DNA from: Notospermus geniculatus
Taxonomy: Eukaryota > Nemertea > Pilidiophora > Heteronemertea > Lineidae
NCBI GenBank assembly: GCA_002633025.1
Contig: NMRB01000951.1
Span: 71,594 to 135,593, forward strand
Length of the DNA: 64,000 nucleotides
Reading direction: 5' to 3'
The first letter of the stretch is position 1; each line of letters begins with the position of its first letter. Shown here in pieces: positions 13,070 through 25,008 of the stretch. The notes under the pieces were generated by a model that was not told the DNA's origin, did not search any database, and worked only from the letters and a program-made list of their open reading frames with translations. The position numbers and the translations under genes were made by a program.

Positions 13070-15413
13070 ACAAGAAGGGATCTTCCAGCATTCTGATCAG
13101 GTACCAGTATGTCACAAATTACCAGTAGCTATACCGGTATACTAGAAGTAGTAGCAGTAGTGGTAGTCTGAGTAGTATTGGTCCTTGCAGTAAAGAATGA
13201 TAACAGGAAGGAAAAGAGCATGCAACTGGCTGATACTCCATTCGGGGCAGCCCTCTTCCAGCATTTCAATCGGGTTTCCAGTTGACAAAGTCAGTTGGAC
13301 AATGAGTAGAGATAGCACTGTATTGGTGTGGCTACCATGTACGGTAGTGCAGTAGCTGTAGTCGTTGGGTATCAGAAAGAAAACGAGCATGCATCTGGCT
13401 GATGCACCCTGTACTACATGATCAAGGCTTCACATGTGTACTAAATTAGGCCCTGGGTGCATCAGCCTTACTTTAGGCCCAGAAGGCAGAAGCCGGGTGC
13501 AGAAATGCACCAGCCGACGGTGGTGATGGGAGAGTTTGACTTGTTGTTTTTTAGCAAGCATTCACTTCTGTTGTTACCGACGTCTGGATAGACCTAACAA
13601 CACCGGCTGATGCCTTCTTTAATAAATTACGGTGAAGCAACATCTTTCAGATCCAGCAGTCATTGTCAATGAGAGGCAAGTACAACTATTTTGTAGAAAA
13701 TGACTTGAAATGTGAGCTCAAACTTGACTTTTTAGACAATATTTGTACATTATGTAGGAGGAAACTAGAGCCCCCAAAGGAAACCAACGCTCTTGAAGAG
13801 AGTTGCCCTCATTTGATTAGGCTTATGTGTGTGACCGGACATCAAACCTGTGATCTCAGCGGTGATAGACACAAGATGTCACCACTGCACCACTCTACTG
13901 ACAGCCAAGGTATTGCAAAGACAAAATAAGTTATCTGCGTCAATGGAACTGTTTGACTTGTTTAATTTTGATGAGCATTCGGTTCTATTGATTTGGAGAA
14001 CAAAGAATGATACCTGTAGAATCAGCTGAGGCCAGTTCATGCACGAGACAGAAAAAGGCAGATCAATTTGGAAGAAGCCACAGTTGCAAGGAGCATTCTC
14101 ATAAAGACTGCTGAAGACACCTTGCTGGAATGCTGCTTTTATGGGTATAGCTTGAATACGTTTCCTCCACCACTAAAAAAAAATTTAATACAGTCAATTT
14201 TGAAAAACAGTTTCTTACCAATCACTTTATACATAGTATGTATTCACTGGCATAAAGTCTCTCTCATAGTGTAGAAATAGAATGTTTTCATCAATCATCG
14301 AATGTCAATGTTGTGATGCCATAGCCTGTTTTTTCTGCCTAGTGTAGTGTCCAATCAAAATGAAGAACAGTGAAACTGAGTCCTGACATGCCTGGTGAAT
14401 AAACTTCACCAACATTTCCAGACGATTGTGTAACTATCCTCCAAAGGAATGTTTATCACTTTTATCAGCACATGTGTTGTCCTCTCATATTCCAAACAGA
14501 AGTGCAGAAAGAATGTTCCATCTGGGAAAACCAGGCACAAGTCTCTAGGGGCAATGGCTTAAATGATTCCAGAAATAAATACATGTACCATAAAGGCTGA
14601 AATAAATTAAACTGCACTGACAAAAAAGCTATTATGAAGTGATGACTTGCTGGGGAGTCAAGAGCCTTCTCACTTACTTGAGGTTTGTGCTGGTTTTCCT
14701 AGACTGCATCACAATTGTGTTAACTTGTACAGAAGTTGTTCCCGCAGTGCATCCTTAACAAAGACACTTGCCGTTTCCCCCATTTCTCGATTCACATGAT
14801 CAAAGACCCAATAATTTCATGATGATAATTGCAACCTTTCGGATAATGTGCTGAGAAAGATTGCTCCTCGGATACGACAAGTGAACATCACATTCATTGA
14901 CTCCACAAGTTGCAATAAGAAGTCTCTGAAAGTGTCTGACAGTTGAACAAGGGTCAGTCCTTTTTGTCCTTTGAATCCTTTTCAAACTGTGATGAGTACT
15001 CTTTGATCTTTGCCCAAAGGTCGCCTGGATTATCTACACTTGGGACCTGAAAGAAGGGACATAATTAGAAGTTATAAAGAAAAAGTTGAATGCAAGACTG
15101 TCAGGAATATCTATAAGAACTGGAAAATACTAGACTTGTTTGGTAAGTACAGTCACGAATTCAGCACGATAAACCTACCTTATAATGTTGATCCATGTAT
15201 ATCCCTAGGTAGATACCGAAACTAAGGGAAATCTGAAATAAAAGGGATATTCTGTTACCATGGTACCGGTAACAATTTATGGGCCTGGAATCCACGCTAA
15301 ACTTCAGAATCCCCCAATCAGAAGTGACGATACTCCATGGTACGGTACACAATGGAAATCCTGTTGTTCGATGCGGCTTATTGCGTCAATCAGCAACCTT
15401 TTTGGGGGGCACT
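13070..15413. other. Non-genic stretch with a degenerate tRNA-like SINE remnant
   Basis: I find no supportable gene. Around 13,830-13,905, read on the minus strand, there is a weak tRNA-like arrangement: a box-A-like GAGTGGTGCAGTGG and, downstream, a box-B-like GGTTTGATGTCC. It is probably a decayed SINE head. The open frame at 15,010-15,225 ends its best part near a donor-like GTAAGT at about 15,141, but nothing else supports an exon. Confidence 0.4.
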
Positions 15414-15627
15414 ATAGAGGAATCCCACTGACGTCATCAAGTCATGTGACTGGCCGTCAAAATGACGCAAACTGGCGTCAATAGGGTGCTACACGTGGAT
15501 TGACGTTCCGCCTGATGCGACGAGACACGACATGAAATAACGTCATTGCGTCATCGTGACGTTCCTTCAGGAAACACGTGGTCAATTTGACGGCCAACGT
15601 TGATGACGTCATGTGGGAAACCTCTAT
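15414..15627. mobile_element. MITE-like foldback element, TGACG-rich
   Basis: The ends form an imperfect inverted repeat of about 27 bases: ATAGAGGAATCCCACTGACG at the left matches the complement of the right end, which reads ATAGAGGTTTCCCACATGAC. The interior is rich in GACGTCA and GCGTCA words and has no open frame. This is the layout of a non-autonomous DNA transposon. I could not assign a superfamily because no clear target-site duplication was seen. Confidence 0.65.
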
Positions 15628-16502
15628 TGCCTATTGGGGATTGTAAATTCGTCCTGAATCAGGGTAAAATCCACAGGCAGGTTTGTACTGATTGTACACA
15701 GAGAGAGACCAAGGTCATAACACCAGTCAGTGCTTGAATGCAGGGCAAGGGTGTACAGCACTTTCGTTATCATGGATGTGTACCAGTATACAATGTATCA
15801 TGCAGTGGCCAGTGTAGAGCTGGACTGGAGGAAATGAAAGAAGACACACTATAGGCCTAAGTGGCAAATGCAAGTTCTTGGGTGACTGTGGAGTCAAAAT
15901 AAATCTTTCCTCACCAGATGAGTAAATAGACCCATGATGAGTTGCGTAAGAAGAGACGAATTTGTCTAATTTTTGCAATTTCAATCAGCTGGACTCTGTC
16001 ATGTCTGTGAACATTTTGTCTGTGGTAGTAGTCGTACACCAATCCTCAACTTGCAGTGCCTTTCACACACACGCGGAATAATGGCTATTGAAATCTTTTG
16101 CGCAAGACTACGTACCTAGTTACATTGTATCCGCATAGATGGCAGCGCTTACCTGCACTTAATTTGCCAGCCTGTTGATCTTTCAGCTGTGACAATGTCA
16201 TGATGTCATGCCATAAATCATGATGTGGAGTGGTGTGGCATGAGGTCTGAGGATTGGCTTTTGCTTTTAAATAAAAGATCAGTCATTGTCGATTTGACAC
16301 AAGCCGTAAATTAAACGAAATGGCCTAAACTAGCCTTCCCTTAGGCCGTAGCCCTCGCTAAAAAATTTAAAGACGGTGAGTGTCTTTGGTAGGCCATGGA
16401 GATATAAAATAAGATTTAAAATATAATTTTATACCTCCATGGGTAGGCAGAGGCCATGATGGAGTTATTAGGGAGGTTTCGCAAGTGCCCGGTTAGGCCA
16501 TT

Positions 16503-16554
16503 GACGACGTTTATCTATTGTTTGGGTATACCCACACAATAGATAAACGTCGTC
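16503..16554. repeat. Near-perfect 52-bp palindrome
   Basis: The two 26-base halves are self-complementary with one mismatched pair and no loop. The arms are GACGACGTTTATCTATTGT and its complement, and the centre TGGGTATACCCA is itself a perfect palindrome. A second, looser inverted repeat lies just upstream at about 16,394-16,441 (CCATGGAGATATAAAAT and its near complement). The origin is unclear; it may be a tiny foldback element. Confidence 0.8.
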
Positions 16555-16840
16555 GTTTTAGGTCTAAGCGATAGGCGTCTTTAAAGTGAAGGCCGAATGT
16601 CGGCTCAATAAACCCCATACACTAGGCCTATGCTAACTGGTGGAAGTGCTGATATCCCTGTGACACCATCATGCCTGCAACATTAGGCCTCATGACCCAG
16701 ATACTCGTAGCCTACCTGGCTTCTGGAGATGAGAATCCTTACCCCGGTACCTGCAATGGCTAGGTGTAAGAGAGGGAGTACCTGCTGAATTCTTTCTCCT
16801 GGGTGCTGTCGTCTTTCATCAAGAAATTCAAAATCCAATA

Positions 16841-17047
16841 CTGTAAACCGTGATATTTTCGCGACGCTAAATGTTCGCGATTTTGGTGATCTACGAATTC
16901 GCGACGAATAAATATTCGCGATTGGAACCCTTCAGCTTCAACAGAATAATAAGAAGAGTAATTTTCGCGCGATTTATGTTCGCGTTTTGACCCTTGAACG
17001 CGAAAATCGTGAAAATAAAACGCACGCGAAAATTTCACGGTTTACAG
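16841..17047. mobile_element. Palindromic MITE with CTGTAAACCGTGA ends
   Basis: The left end CTGTAAACCGTGATATTTTC is complementary to the right end (CACGGTTTACAG). The interior is made of TTCGCG/CGCGAA-type words that also fold back. TA lies directly outside both ends, consistent with a TA target duplication as left by Tc1/mariner-type elements. It has no coding capacity. Confidence 0.75.
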
Positions 17048-17654
17048 TATAGGCCCTACTGGTATCAATTCGGCAATTAGCTAAAAAAAAGTAAGGCCTA
17101 TGCCAATTGTTGCAATCATTATTCTGATGCCGGTGGTCCGGAAGGTCGTGGCCATTTCTAATCCTAGTCCATTGCTGCATGATCATCAAATCAATATCAT
17201 TGACCAAGTCAGTTCATTGCACTCATCTAAGTTGTGTTGGTTGGGCCAAAAAGTGGCTTCAACAGTCCTCATGGTTGTCACGCCATATTAAATACTGGTT
17301 GGCCTACCCCTTTTTGAAGGATGAATATTGGTGATTTGCGGGGGCGTTTGATCTATTTATATTCCAGCTGTGCGATACTGCAAATGCTGGCATGATGCCA
17401 GCCATAACGTGATAAATCAATTTAATTGCCATTTGTTGATGATGAGTAGTCCCCTTGACCCCAATCTGAATGAGACTCCAGTGGTTACAGTAGATGAAGG
17501 TCATCACAGTTTAGATTGGGCACATTACATGTAAGCTGTTGACCTCTTTATCATAACACGGACACACAATTAAATTTCTGGGTACAGGTAAAAGTAGAAT
17601 TCGTCACTTAACGGACAAATTTGGAGCTGTGAGGGTGCATGTGTGGCTAAGCTG

Positions 17655-18286
17655 NNNNNNNNNNNNNNNNNNNNNNNNNNNNNNNNNNNNNNNNNNNNNN
17701 NNNNNNNNNNNNNNNNNNNNNNNNNNNNNNNNNNNNNNNNNNNNNNNNNNNNNNNNNNNNNNNNNNNNNNNNNNNNNNNNNNNNNNNNNNNNNNNNNNNN
17801 NNNNNNNNNNNNNNNNNNNNNNNNNNNNNNNNNNNNNNNNNNNNNNNNNNNNNNNNNNNNNNNNNNNNNNNNNNNNNNNNNNNNNNNNNNNNNNNNNNNN
17901 NNNNNNNNNNNNNNNNNNNNNNNNNNNNNNNNNNNNNNNNNNNNNNNNNNNNNNNNNNNNNNNNNNNNNNNNNNNNNNNNNNNNNNNNNNNNNNNNNNNN
18001 NNNNNNNNNNNNNNNNNNNNNNNNNNNNNNNNNNNNNNNNNNNNNNNNNNNNNNNNNNNNNNNNNNNNNNNNNNNNNNNNNNNNNNNNNNNNNNNNNNNN
18101 NNNNNNNNNNNNNNNNNNNNNNNNNNNNNNNNNNNNNNNNNNNNNNNNNNNNNNNNNNNNNNNNNNNNNNNNNNNNNNNNNNNNNNNNNNNNNNNNNNNN
18201 NNNNNNNNNNNNNNNNNNNNNNNNNNNNNNNNNNNNNNNNNNNNNNNNNNNNNNNNNNNNNNNNNNNNNNNNNNNNNNNNNNNNNN
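17655..18286. other. Assembly gap (632 N)
   Basis: All bases are N. The gap lies a few hundred bases upstream of the transporter start codon, so a 5' untranslated exon or promoter of that gene could be hidden. Two further single-base Ns are at 27,797 and 31,511. Confidence 1.
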
Positions 18287-18624
18287 GCGTGATCACAACA
18301 CAAATTTAAACAGCTGAGATTTCTTTGAAGACATCCAAATCCTGAAGTTGGCTGTCCCCATTCTTAAATTCCATAAGAAATTAAAAGCAGATAACATTGG
18401 ATTTATTGTGTTTATGCTCATTTTGATGTTGTGGAACAATGTGGACAGGGTTCAATGTGGAGGAATGTGAACATTGTTCTTGAACAAAGAAAGATCAGGT
18501 TCATTGGTTGAAGTGTATCTCTGAGTACATACCAGACTTTGAGATTGTGAATCTGATTGCTGAAAGCCAACAAAATACTCGGGATTTGAGATTCATTGTG
18601 GTGACCCATTCTTTCAGAATAACC

Positions 18625-21600
18625 ATGGATGACAAAAAGAAGAAGGCCCAGGGCCCTCTTCGTGGCTTGAAGTGCCGGATACTTGGGAAGGAGAAGAAGC
18701 CGATAGAAGATGACGGAGACGAGGTGTCGACTGATGGGATCCACATGAAGCGTAATGTCAGCTTGATTGGTGGGATTTCTCTGGTGGGTGGGACGATGAT
18801 TGGTAAGTTGCTTGTTCTGAAAATGTTCAAAAACTGAGTTTCCAGTTGACTCTATTCATATTTGAAGACAAAACTTAGAGGTATACAGTGTACATGGATT
18901 CAGACCAAGTCTTGATGTGCAAGAGATGGCAGCTTGCAAATCACTGTGCAAATATAAATGAAACATAACATCTACTATCTACCGGGTACACTTATCTTTT
19001 CTCTTCATTTGCGTAGGTTCTGGGATTTTCATATCACCTAAAGGAGTGCTGAAGAATTCAGGTTCTATTGCATCGAGTCTCATCATATGGGTGGTGTGTG
19101 GGGTTATATCTATGCTAGGTGAGTCCATGGAGGACCAAGCCTTCCTTTGATGCTTCGATGGTGTAGTGGCTTCTGTCTCTGAGTTATAATAAGGAGCTCC
19201 CAGGTTCGAAAAAAAAGAATTCGTTGGTAGCTTTTAGTAAAGTGGTTTGTCTCTTCTCACCCAAAGTCATGTGTTTAAAGGGGGTATCTGAGAAATGGCA
19301 ACAATGGAAAACATCCTCGATAAACTTTGTCATTGTCATAGGCTAACAATTACAAAAACTCACTAATATTGTTACTTTCACCTACTTATCACCATTGTTT
19401 ATGTTCTATTCTAGGAGCCTTTTCCTATTCTGAACTTGGGACTCTTATCCCTCAGAGTGGTGGCGAATATGCCTATTTCCTCGCTGCCTTCTCAAGATAT
19501 GGACGATTCTTCGGTCCTCTCCCGGCATTTCTGTACACCTTTTGCGTTGTCTTGGTGGCAAAACCAACATCTCTGGCTGTGATCTGCCTGGCGATAGCCA
19601 CGTATTCAATACAACCCTTCTTCGGTTCTTGTCAACCTCCGTCACTTGCTATCAAGTTAATAGCTGCTATCTTTATTGGTAAGTAAGTGTCTTTAGAAAC
19701 AGTTCCAAACTTCTTTTGTATGGAAATGATGCTTATTGTATTCAATGACTTGTATTATTAGTCGTGACACTTCAGAATTATGTCTGGGTCATTGACTTAC
19801 AATTCGGCCAATGGACTGGATATCTCCATTGCATATACCGTAATATCTGACAGTCTTGTTATTTATTGATGCATTTAACTTGACCTCAGCTTGACCATTT
19901 GATAAAGACATGATTTAAGTTCAACAATGTATCTTTTAAACCCATTCACCCCATGCGTATTTGACCATCATGATGTGTTGAAACAAGGCAAAAAACTGAG
20001 AAAAAAGGTGTACCGTACAAATTCATTTTACCGTGCATATTCTTCAAACTGAACGTAATAGATTACCGCTACAGGTATTGCCAACAGTTTCATGCACACT
20101 TCCGAAAGTTTTTAATCCTGTTTTCCTCTTTCAGTTCTCGTGACATTAGTAAATTCAGTCAGTGTCAAACTTGCTACCAAACTTCAGAATTTCTTCATGT
20201 TCGCCAAAGTCGTGGCATTGATATCGATCATAATAGGGGGAGTGGTGAAACTTTCCCAGGGTAAGTAGGCCTAGCTGGTACTGCTCTCTGACAGAGTTTT
20301 GCCGCCTGATCTCCTGACTGCGTACCGTACATGTTCCCAGCTCTCATTATTATTGTACAGTACATTTTATTTTCACGAGATCTTGTTAGATTTTAAGTAG
20401 TTTAACAGATGCAGGGCGAGTGATCATGACGCTGGTTCAACATTGGTAACATAGATTCCTGTTTCTTTGCTTTAGGGAACATGGCACATCTAAATGAGGG
20501 ATTTGATGGCCCGGTTGTCACTCCTTCCATGATAGCACTTGCATGCTATTCTGGCCTATTTGCATACGATGGTTGGTAAGTTTCTTACAATAGGATTTGA
20601 CACTAAGACAGGATGGGCGTCCACAGGTGATGTAAGCCTTGACAAAGGCTGCAGTGCAAGTGGTAAAGTTTTGGACTTATATCTTACAGCTCACAGATTT
20701 GATTCTTGGCCAGTACCACTTTATAGGCCTACTTTTGGCACAAGGACCGATTCCCCAGAAAGATTTCTGGGACTGGGGTGGTCATGTAAAAGTGCCTTTG
20801 TCCATATGCTACTACATTTTGTGTACAAAGCCTCACCTTTTCTACACTGAATACAGAACATTTCTGTTTTCAGGAACAATCTCAATTTTGTCACTGAAGA
20901 AATAATAAAACCAAAGAGGTAAATGGGACACTTTCATTCGTGTTTCTGCTGTTTCTGTAATTGAAGGACAGGTTACTAAAGACAATTGTCTTTAAGTGTC
21001 TTTAGTGATTTCATAATCTTCGCATGGTTCCTGCAAATTTGAAATGCAGTCATATTCATCAGTTATAGACCGTACACTTTGTAGTGTTTTGTTTTAATTT
21101 TCAGGAACTTACCTCTCGCCATCATGATATCGATCACCCTTGTGATGTTCTGCTATGTCTTCACCAATGTGTCGTACTTCACTGTCCTATCAGTGGATGA
21201 GTTCTTGGCGACTGATGCTGTTGCCGTGGTGAGTTGTAAGGGACTTAGTGATTGGTGCATCAAGTCATTTTCTCTATGGAGTCAATCATCACCCTAGATT
21301 GAGATCTCTGCTCAATCCTTTCAGGATTGGGAGAAACTGATGATGAGCTGTCATCAGTGGGTTTATCAACACAGTCTCTCTTTTCAGGCCTGGGCGAAAT
21401 ACGTGCTCGGTCCCGCCAAAATCATTATTCCAATAGCTGTGTCTCTGTCGGCATTAGGGGCCGCCAACGGCTCAGTCTTTACTGGAGCACGGTGAGTATA
21501 CCTTGCTGTGGCAGTGGAAAATTTCATGTTTTTATTCCAAAAGCTCATTGGGAACTGATTCTGCTTATTCGTGGTTTTGGTCCCCAAAGAATTGTTTGCA

Positions 21601-23023
21601 CTTAAGAATTCTAATCTTAAAGTTATAGTTTCTTGCAGCAGCATCACCATTTCTGCCACACCAGCATTATTTCAACAAAAAGCCTTCTCGAACATTATAA
21701 TTCCTATCTTTCAGGCTCACGTTCGCAGCAGCTCGTGATAGTTACCTCCCTCAAATATTTGAAATGATTCATGTTGACAGACGCACTCCTATTCCTTCTG
21801 TGTTGTTCAATGTAAGTAGATGATGCTGGGTTGTTCTCTTCACGCTGTGTTGTTAACGTTCTTTCCCTGGTTATTTCTTTGAAACATGACTAATGTGGAT
21901 CAGCAGTGATCTTATCACCTCGACGCTTGAAAGAATGATCCTCGAAAAAAACTGCCAATAGATGGGTGAAATGTGCTTCTCCCCAATCAATGCCGCATGT
22001 GACATAACCACGACAGCAGTGTTACATTATCATCTTAATTGCATTCTTACTGTTCCAGGCAATTCTTGCACTCATGTATCTCATCATTGGTGAAATTTAC
22101 ACCCTGATTGACCTGATGAGTTTTGTGGTATGGGCCTTCTACGGCATGACTATGGTCTCCTTACTCATCTTGAGAAAACACACGAAGGATGATAACCGGT
22201 CGTATAAGGTAGGAATAACTTGACAGTTCTGTTGTCTTCAGAGAAGTTAAAATAAGTCAAAGCGGAGTGTCATGTGAAACGATATTGTCCAAATATTTAC
22301 CCCTTCAGCCTGGAATAATGTGGGGAATAATGCATCCTCCCACAGCAAGGCTTTGGTCCCGTTCCTTTTCGAGTGGATGAAGAGGAGCGAGGTAAAAACC
22401 CCTGCTGTGGGAGGATGGAATAATGTGAATCATCTTTCTTTTCTCTCCAGGTGCCGCTTATCATACCAATTTTGTTCCTCCTGATATCGATTGGTCTTGT
22501 AATCCTTCCAATTCTCCATAACCCTCACCTGGGATTCCTCTACGCCTTTCTGTTGGCCATCAGTGGAATTGTACTTTACATCCCCTTTGTTTACATGAAG
22601 CTCAGGATACCTTATGTTTGTAAGTAAAATAGGTTTCAATGTAAAGATTGATGGTCAAGATTATTGACACTGTTAATCTCGATGGGAAAGTGACTCCTTC
22701 ATGAATGCCATGGTCAGAGTTGGTTCTGCTGAGGTGGTGAAGTGGTTGGTGTGAGTAGCAGTTAAGAGGTCCGAAGTTCAATCCTGCTGTTGTCCCAAGA
22801 TCGTGGATTTGACGCAGCTGCGTTGCCAACAGAAATGCATCTCTGTAAGATGTAATACCTCTCGAACCGCTTATTTTAGTCCAGCAATTGAGAAGTTCTT
22901 TGGAAAGAACAGAATTTCATATTCATATGCTGTATCTTACTGGTGTTTCTTGCAGATAAAATCACAAAAGCCTTACAGATCTTACTCCACGTGGTCCCAA
23001 CAGATTACGTCAAGAATTCTTGA
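18625..23023 (+). CDS. SLC7A9: b(0,+)-type amino acid transporter light chain (SLC7A9-like), 12 exons
   Basis: Predicted 508-residue multi-pass transporter of the LAT/SLC7 branch (APC superfamily), which exchanges amino acids across the plasma membrane after disulphide pairing with an SLC3 heavy chain. Exons: 18625-18802, 19017-19118, 19415-19678, 20135-20260, 20476-20575, 20874-20918, 21105-21228, 21388-21491, 21715-21811, 22059-22208, 22451-22619, 22956-23023. All joins have GT-AG ends and keep frame. The ATG has a strong context (AACCATGG). Visible hallmarks are GSGIF at residues 60-64 (first membrane helix, substrate site), the light-chain cysteine at 166 in GSCQPP (equivalent to the heavy-chain-linking Cys of b(0,+)AT), [18 protein letters not shown], and [14 protein letters not shown]...ICL and the ending with LLHVVPT resemble b(0,+)AT more than LAT1, but an invertebrate-specific SLC7 paralogue is possible. 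Length fits the family (about 490-510). Intron 10 carries a hAT-like MITE. Confidence 0.9.
19150..19215 (+). repeat. tRNA-like SINE remnant in transporter intron
   Basis: A box-A-like GATGGTGTAGTGGCTTCTG followed about 40 bases later by a box-B-like CCAGGTTCGAA suggests a tRNA-derived SINE head. No functional cloverleaf is evident. It lies in intron 2 of the SLC7 gene. Confidence 0.4.
22333..22417. mobile_element. hAT-like MITE with 8-bp target duplication
   Basis: The terminal inverted repeats begin CATCCTCCCACAGCA at the left and end with TGCTGTGGGAGGATG at the right. The 8-base GAATAATG directly flanks both ends, the target-site duplication length of hAT elements. At about 85 bp it is non-autonomous. 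It sits in intron 10 of the SLC7 gene, between the exons ending at 22,208 and starting at 22,451. Confidence 0.8.
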
Positions 23024-25008
23024 AGATCCATCGAGACAAGCTGACTGCAGGATTTTCAATTTGTTTATAGCAGGGCTTCCATTGCAAGGAATGTTCGTAA
23101 GCCAAGAGTGGCCAAAATCTTCCCTTGGATCTGTCTGCCAATGTTAGTGATTTGTTGTATTGGTATGTTTGAGATTCTAATGAGGATGCTTTTCAGGTGT
23201 AAGCACATTGTGTTGTTTTTAATTATAGTACCGGTATATTTACCATGTTTCAATGGGCATTTACGTGTCATTTTATCATGCAGTGTACCGGTTATCGTAC
23301 GGTTCTTTATTGTAGTATCAATTATGTTTATATCAACATGAAATTGAGACGCGTAGGCTTCAGCTGCAGTACATTTTCAGTAACTTTCTATTGAAAGTAA
23401 GCTGGAGATATCTAAAGGCTGTTAAGATAAAGATTCTCCTATTTTTTTAGGAGAGAGCCACAGGATGTAAAGACTACTTTGTTAATATGGCGGAGTAGGT
23501 GCATGTCTCCCCATTTTTGGTCTGTTGTCTGATTTTTGCTATTCAATGTCCCAGATGCTGGCCTTTCCCATGAAATGAGGTATCAAGAACTTTCTAAGAG
23601 AAACCTCTTGTGTGGGCACAGCATCTTTTTGATCATATCAGCTGATATTAGCATCTAGTCCATATTTGTATATTTGTTGTCATTTCCAAGTAATGTGCTA
23701 TAACACCAGTTTTGAACCTATTTACCATTAAAATATCAAATTGCCAGGACTTTGTGTTAACCGGTTTTGTCATGAAGCTATTAGATCAGGCAGGCATTGA
23801 GACTAAGCCACAAGCTGCATCGACTACCTGTTGAAACACAACCTGCTCATATGTGGCCTCCATTCCTACATGTAGATACAGATGGAGAGGCGAGAGCAAA
23901 GGAAGGTCCCATTGTATACTGATGTTGCATTGAACCCCTTGCAGCTACTATATGGCATGGCTTAACCCGCCGGCCAGGAGATTTTTTTCCTTTATGGCCT
24001 AGTGGTTGCTGCATTGGCCTCTGAGCTCAAAGTTAAGCAACATAGAAAACGGTCAGTACATGGATGGGTGACCGACGCGCATATGATACAGATGTCATCT
24101 GGTCCCACAGTTCACGAACAAAGTATCAAATACAGATCTTTTTTTGACTGGCCTTTACTTTGTTTCAGTGAAATAAACATAGAGATACATGCCAATAACC
24201 CGACATAACACAGACTAGAGAGATGAGGTAAACTCATGCCTAATTGATGAGTGGCTCCCACAACACCAGTACCGTAACAATATGGTTACCAGAACCCGTA
24301 ACGAGCTATAGTTTGGAACACAGTGCATTCTAACAGTGGACCTACTCTGGAGACTGACAGATGTCGCATAAGAGTTGACATCTTCTATCATGTTACTTTT
24401 GATAGTGGCCGAGAGTGAAAGAGCTTGACTTCACTTTTATGACCTCATCTGATTGAGAAGGAAAGTTACTGGCTGGGATTGAAATATCTTGTTTGGGGGC
24501 TCAATCTCAGCTGTTTGTCCACGAAATATGAATCTAAGATAGTTTTAGCTACAGAGTAGGTACACAAACATACATGTATACAAAATTTCAATGCAAGGAT
24601 TACATTTATACACGTGTACATAAGAGAAATATGGCACAATTATTTACTGATTTACTGGCTGGGTCAAAAATGACCCACATCCCCAAGTTGGAACTGTCAT
24701 GTCAAAATGCATTCAGTTCTGTGTACTCAGAAAATAAGATACCGGTACATGTATTGAGCATGCACAAATACACCAATATTGACATACAGAAAAAATTCAA
24801 TTCTGTGAGGTACCAAACTTTCCCGGCTTGGCAACAACAGATGGCACTGGCGAATATGGCACCAATCACTTATTCGAATGATAAAACCCAAATTAGTAAC
24901 TTCGAGTCATGGGCTGACTCGTTCCTCGTGTGCGATATACAGAATAAATTTCTTAGGCAGGACAGTTTTCTCTGGGGTATCCGGTTTCTTCCTGCAGTAA
25001 GAGGCTGG
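23024..25008. other. Tail-to-tail intergenic region / 3' UTRs
   Basis: This lies between the stop codons of the plus-strand transporter (23,021-23,023) and minus-strand receptor gene A (25,009-25,011), so it should hold both 3' UTRs. A 179-codon open frame at 24,574-25,113 (+) has no recognisable domain and its end overlaps the gene A terminal exon on the opposite strand. I treat it as chance. The SINE described below is the only other feature seen. Confidence 0.5.
23996..24082 (+). repeat. 5S rRNA-derived SINE head (SINE3-like)
   Basis: From about 24,021 the sequence follows the 3' half of eukaryotic 5S rRNA: GAGCTCAAAGTTAAGCAAC, then GTCAGTACATGGATGGGTGA. These match the 5S internal promoter region (AGCTAAGC and TTAGTACTTGGATGGGAGAC in canonical 5S). 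It is too diverged and truncated to be a 5S gene. Immediately upstream, TGGCCTAGTGGTTGCTGC looks like a tRNA box A, so the head may be a tRNA/5S hybrid. Confidence 0.65.

Noticed and set aside
17604-18317. Several open frames of over 200 codons
   Set aside because: They are almost entirely the N-filled assembly gap.
24021-24082. Possible 5S rRNA gene
   Set aside because: Only the 3' half is recognisable and it is diverged; no T-run terminator follows.
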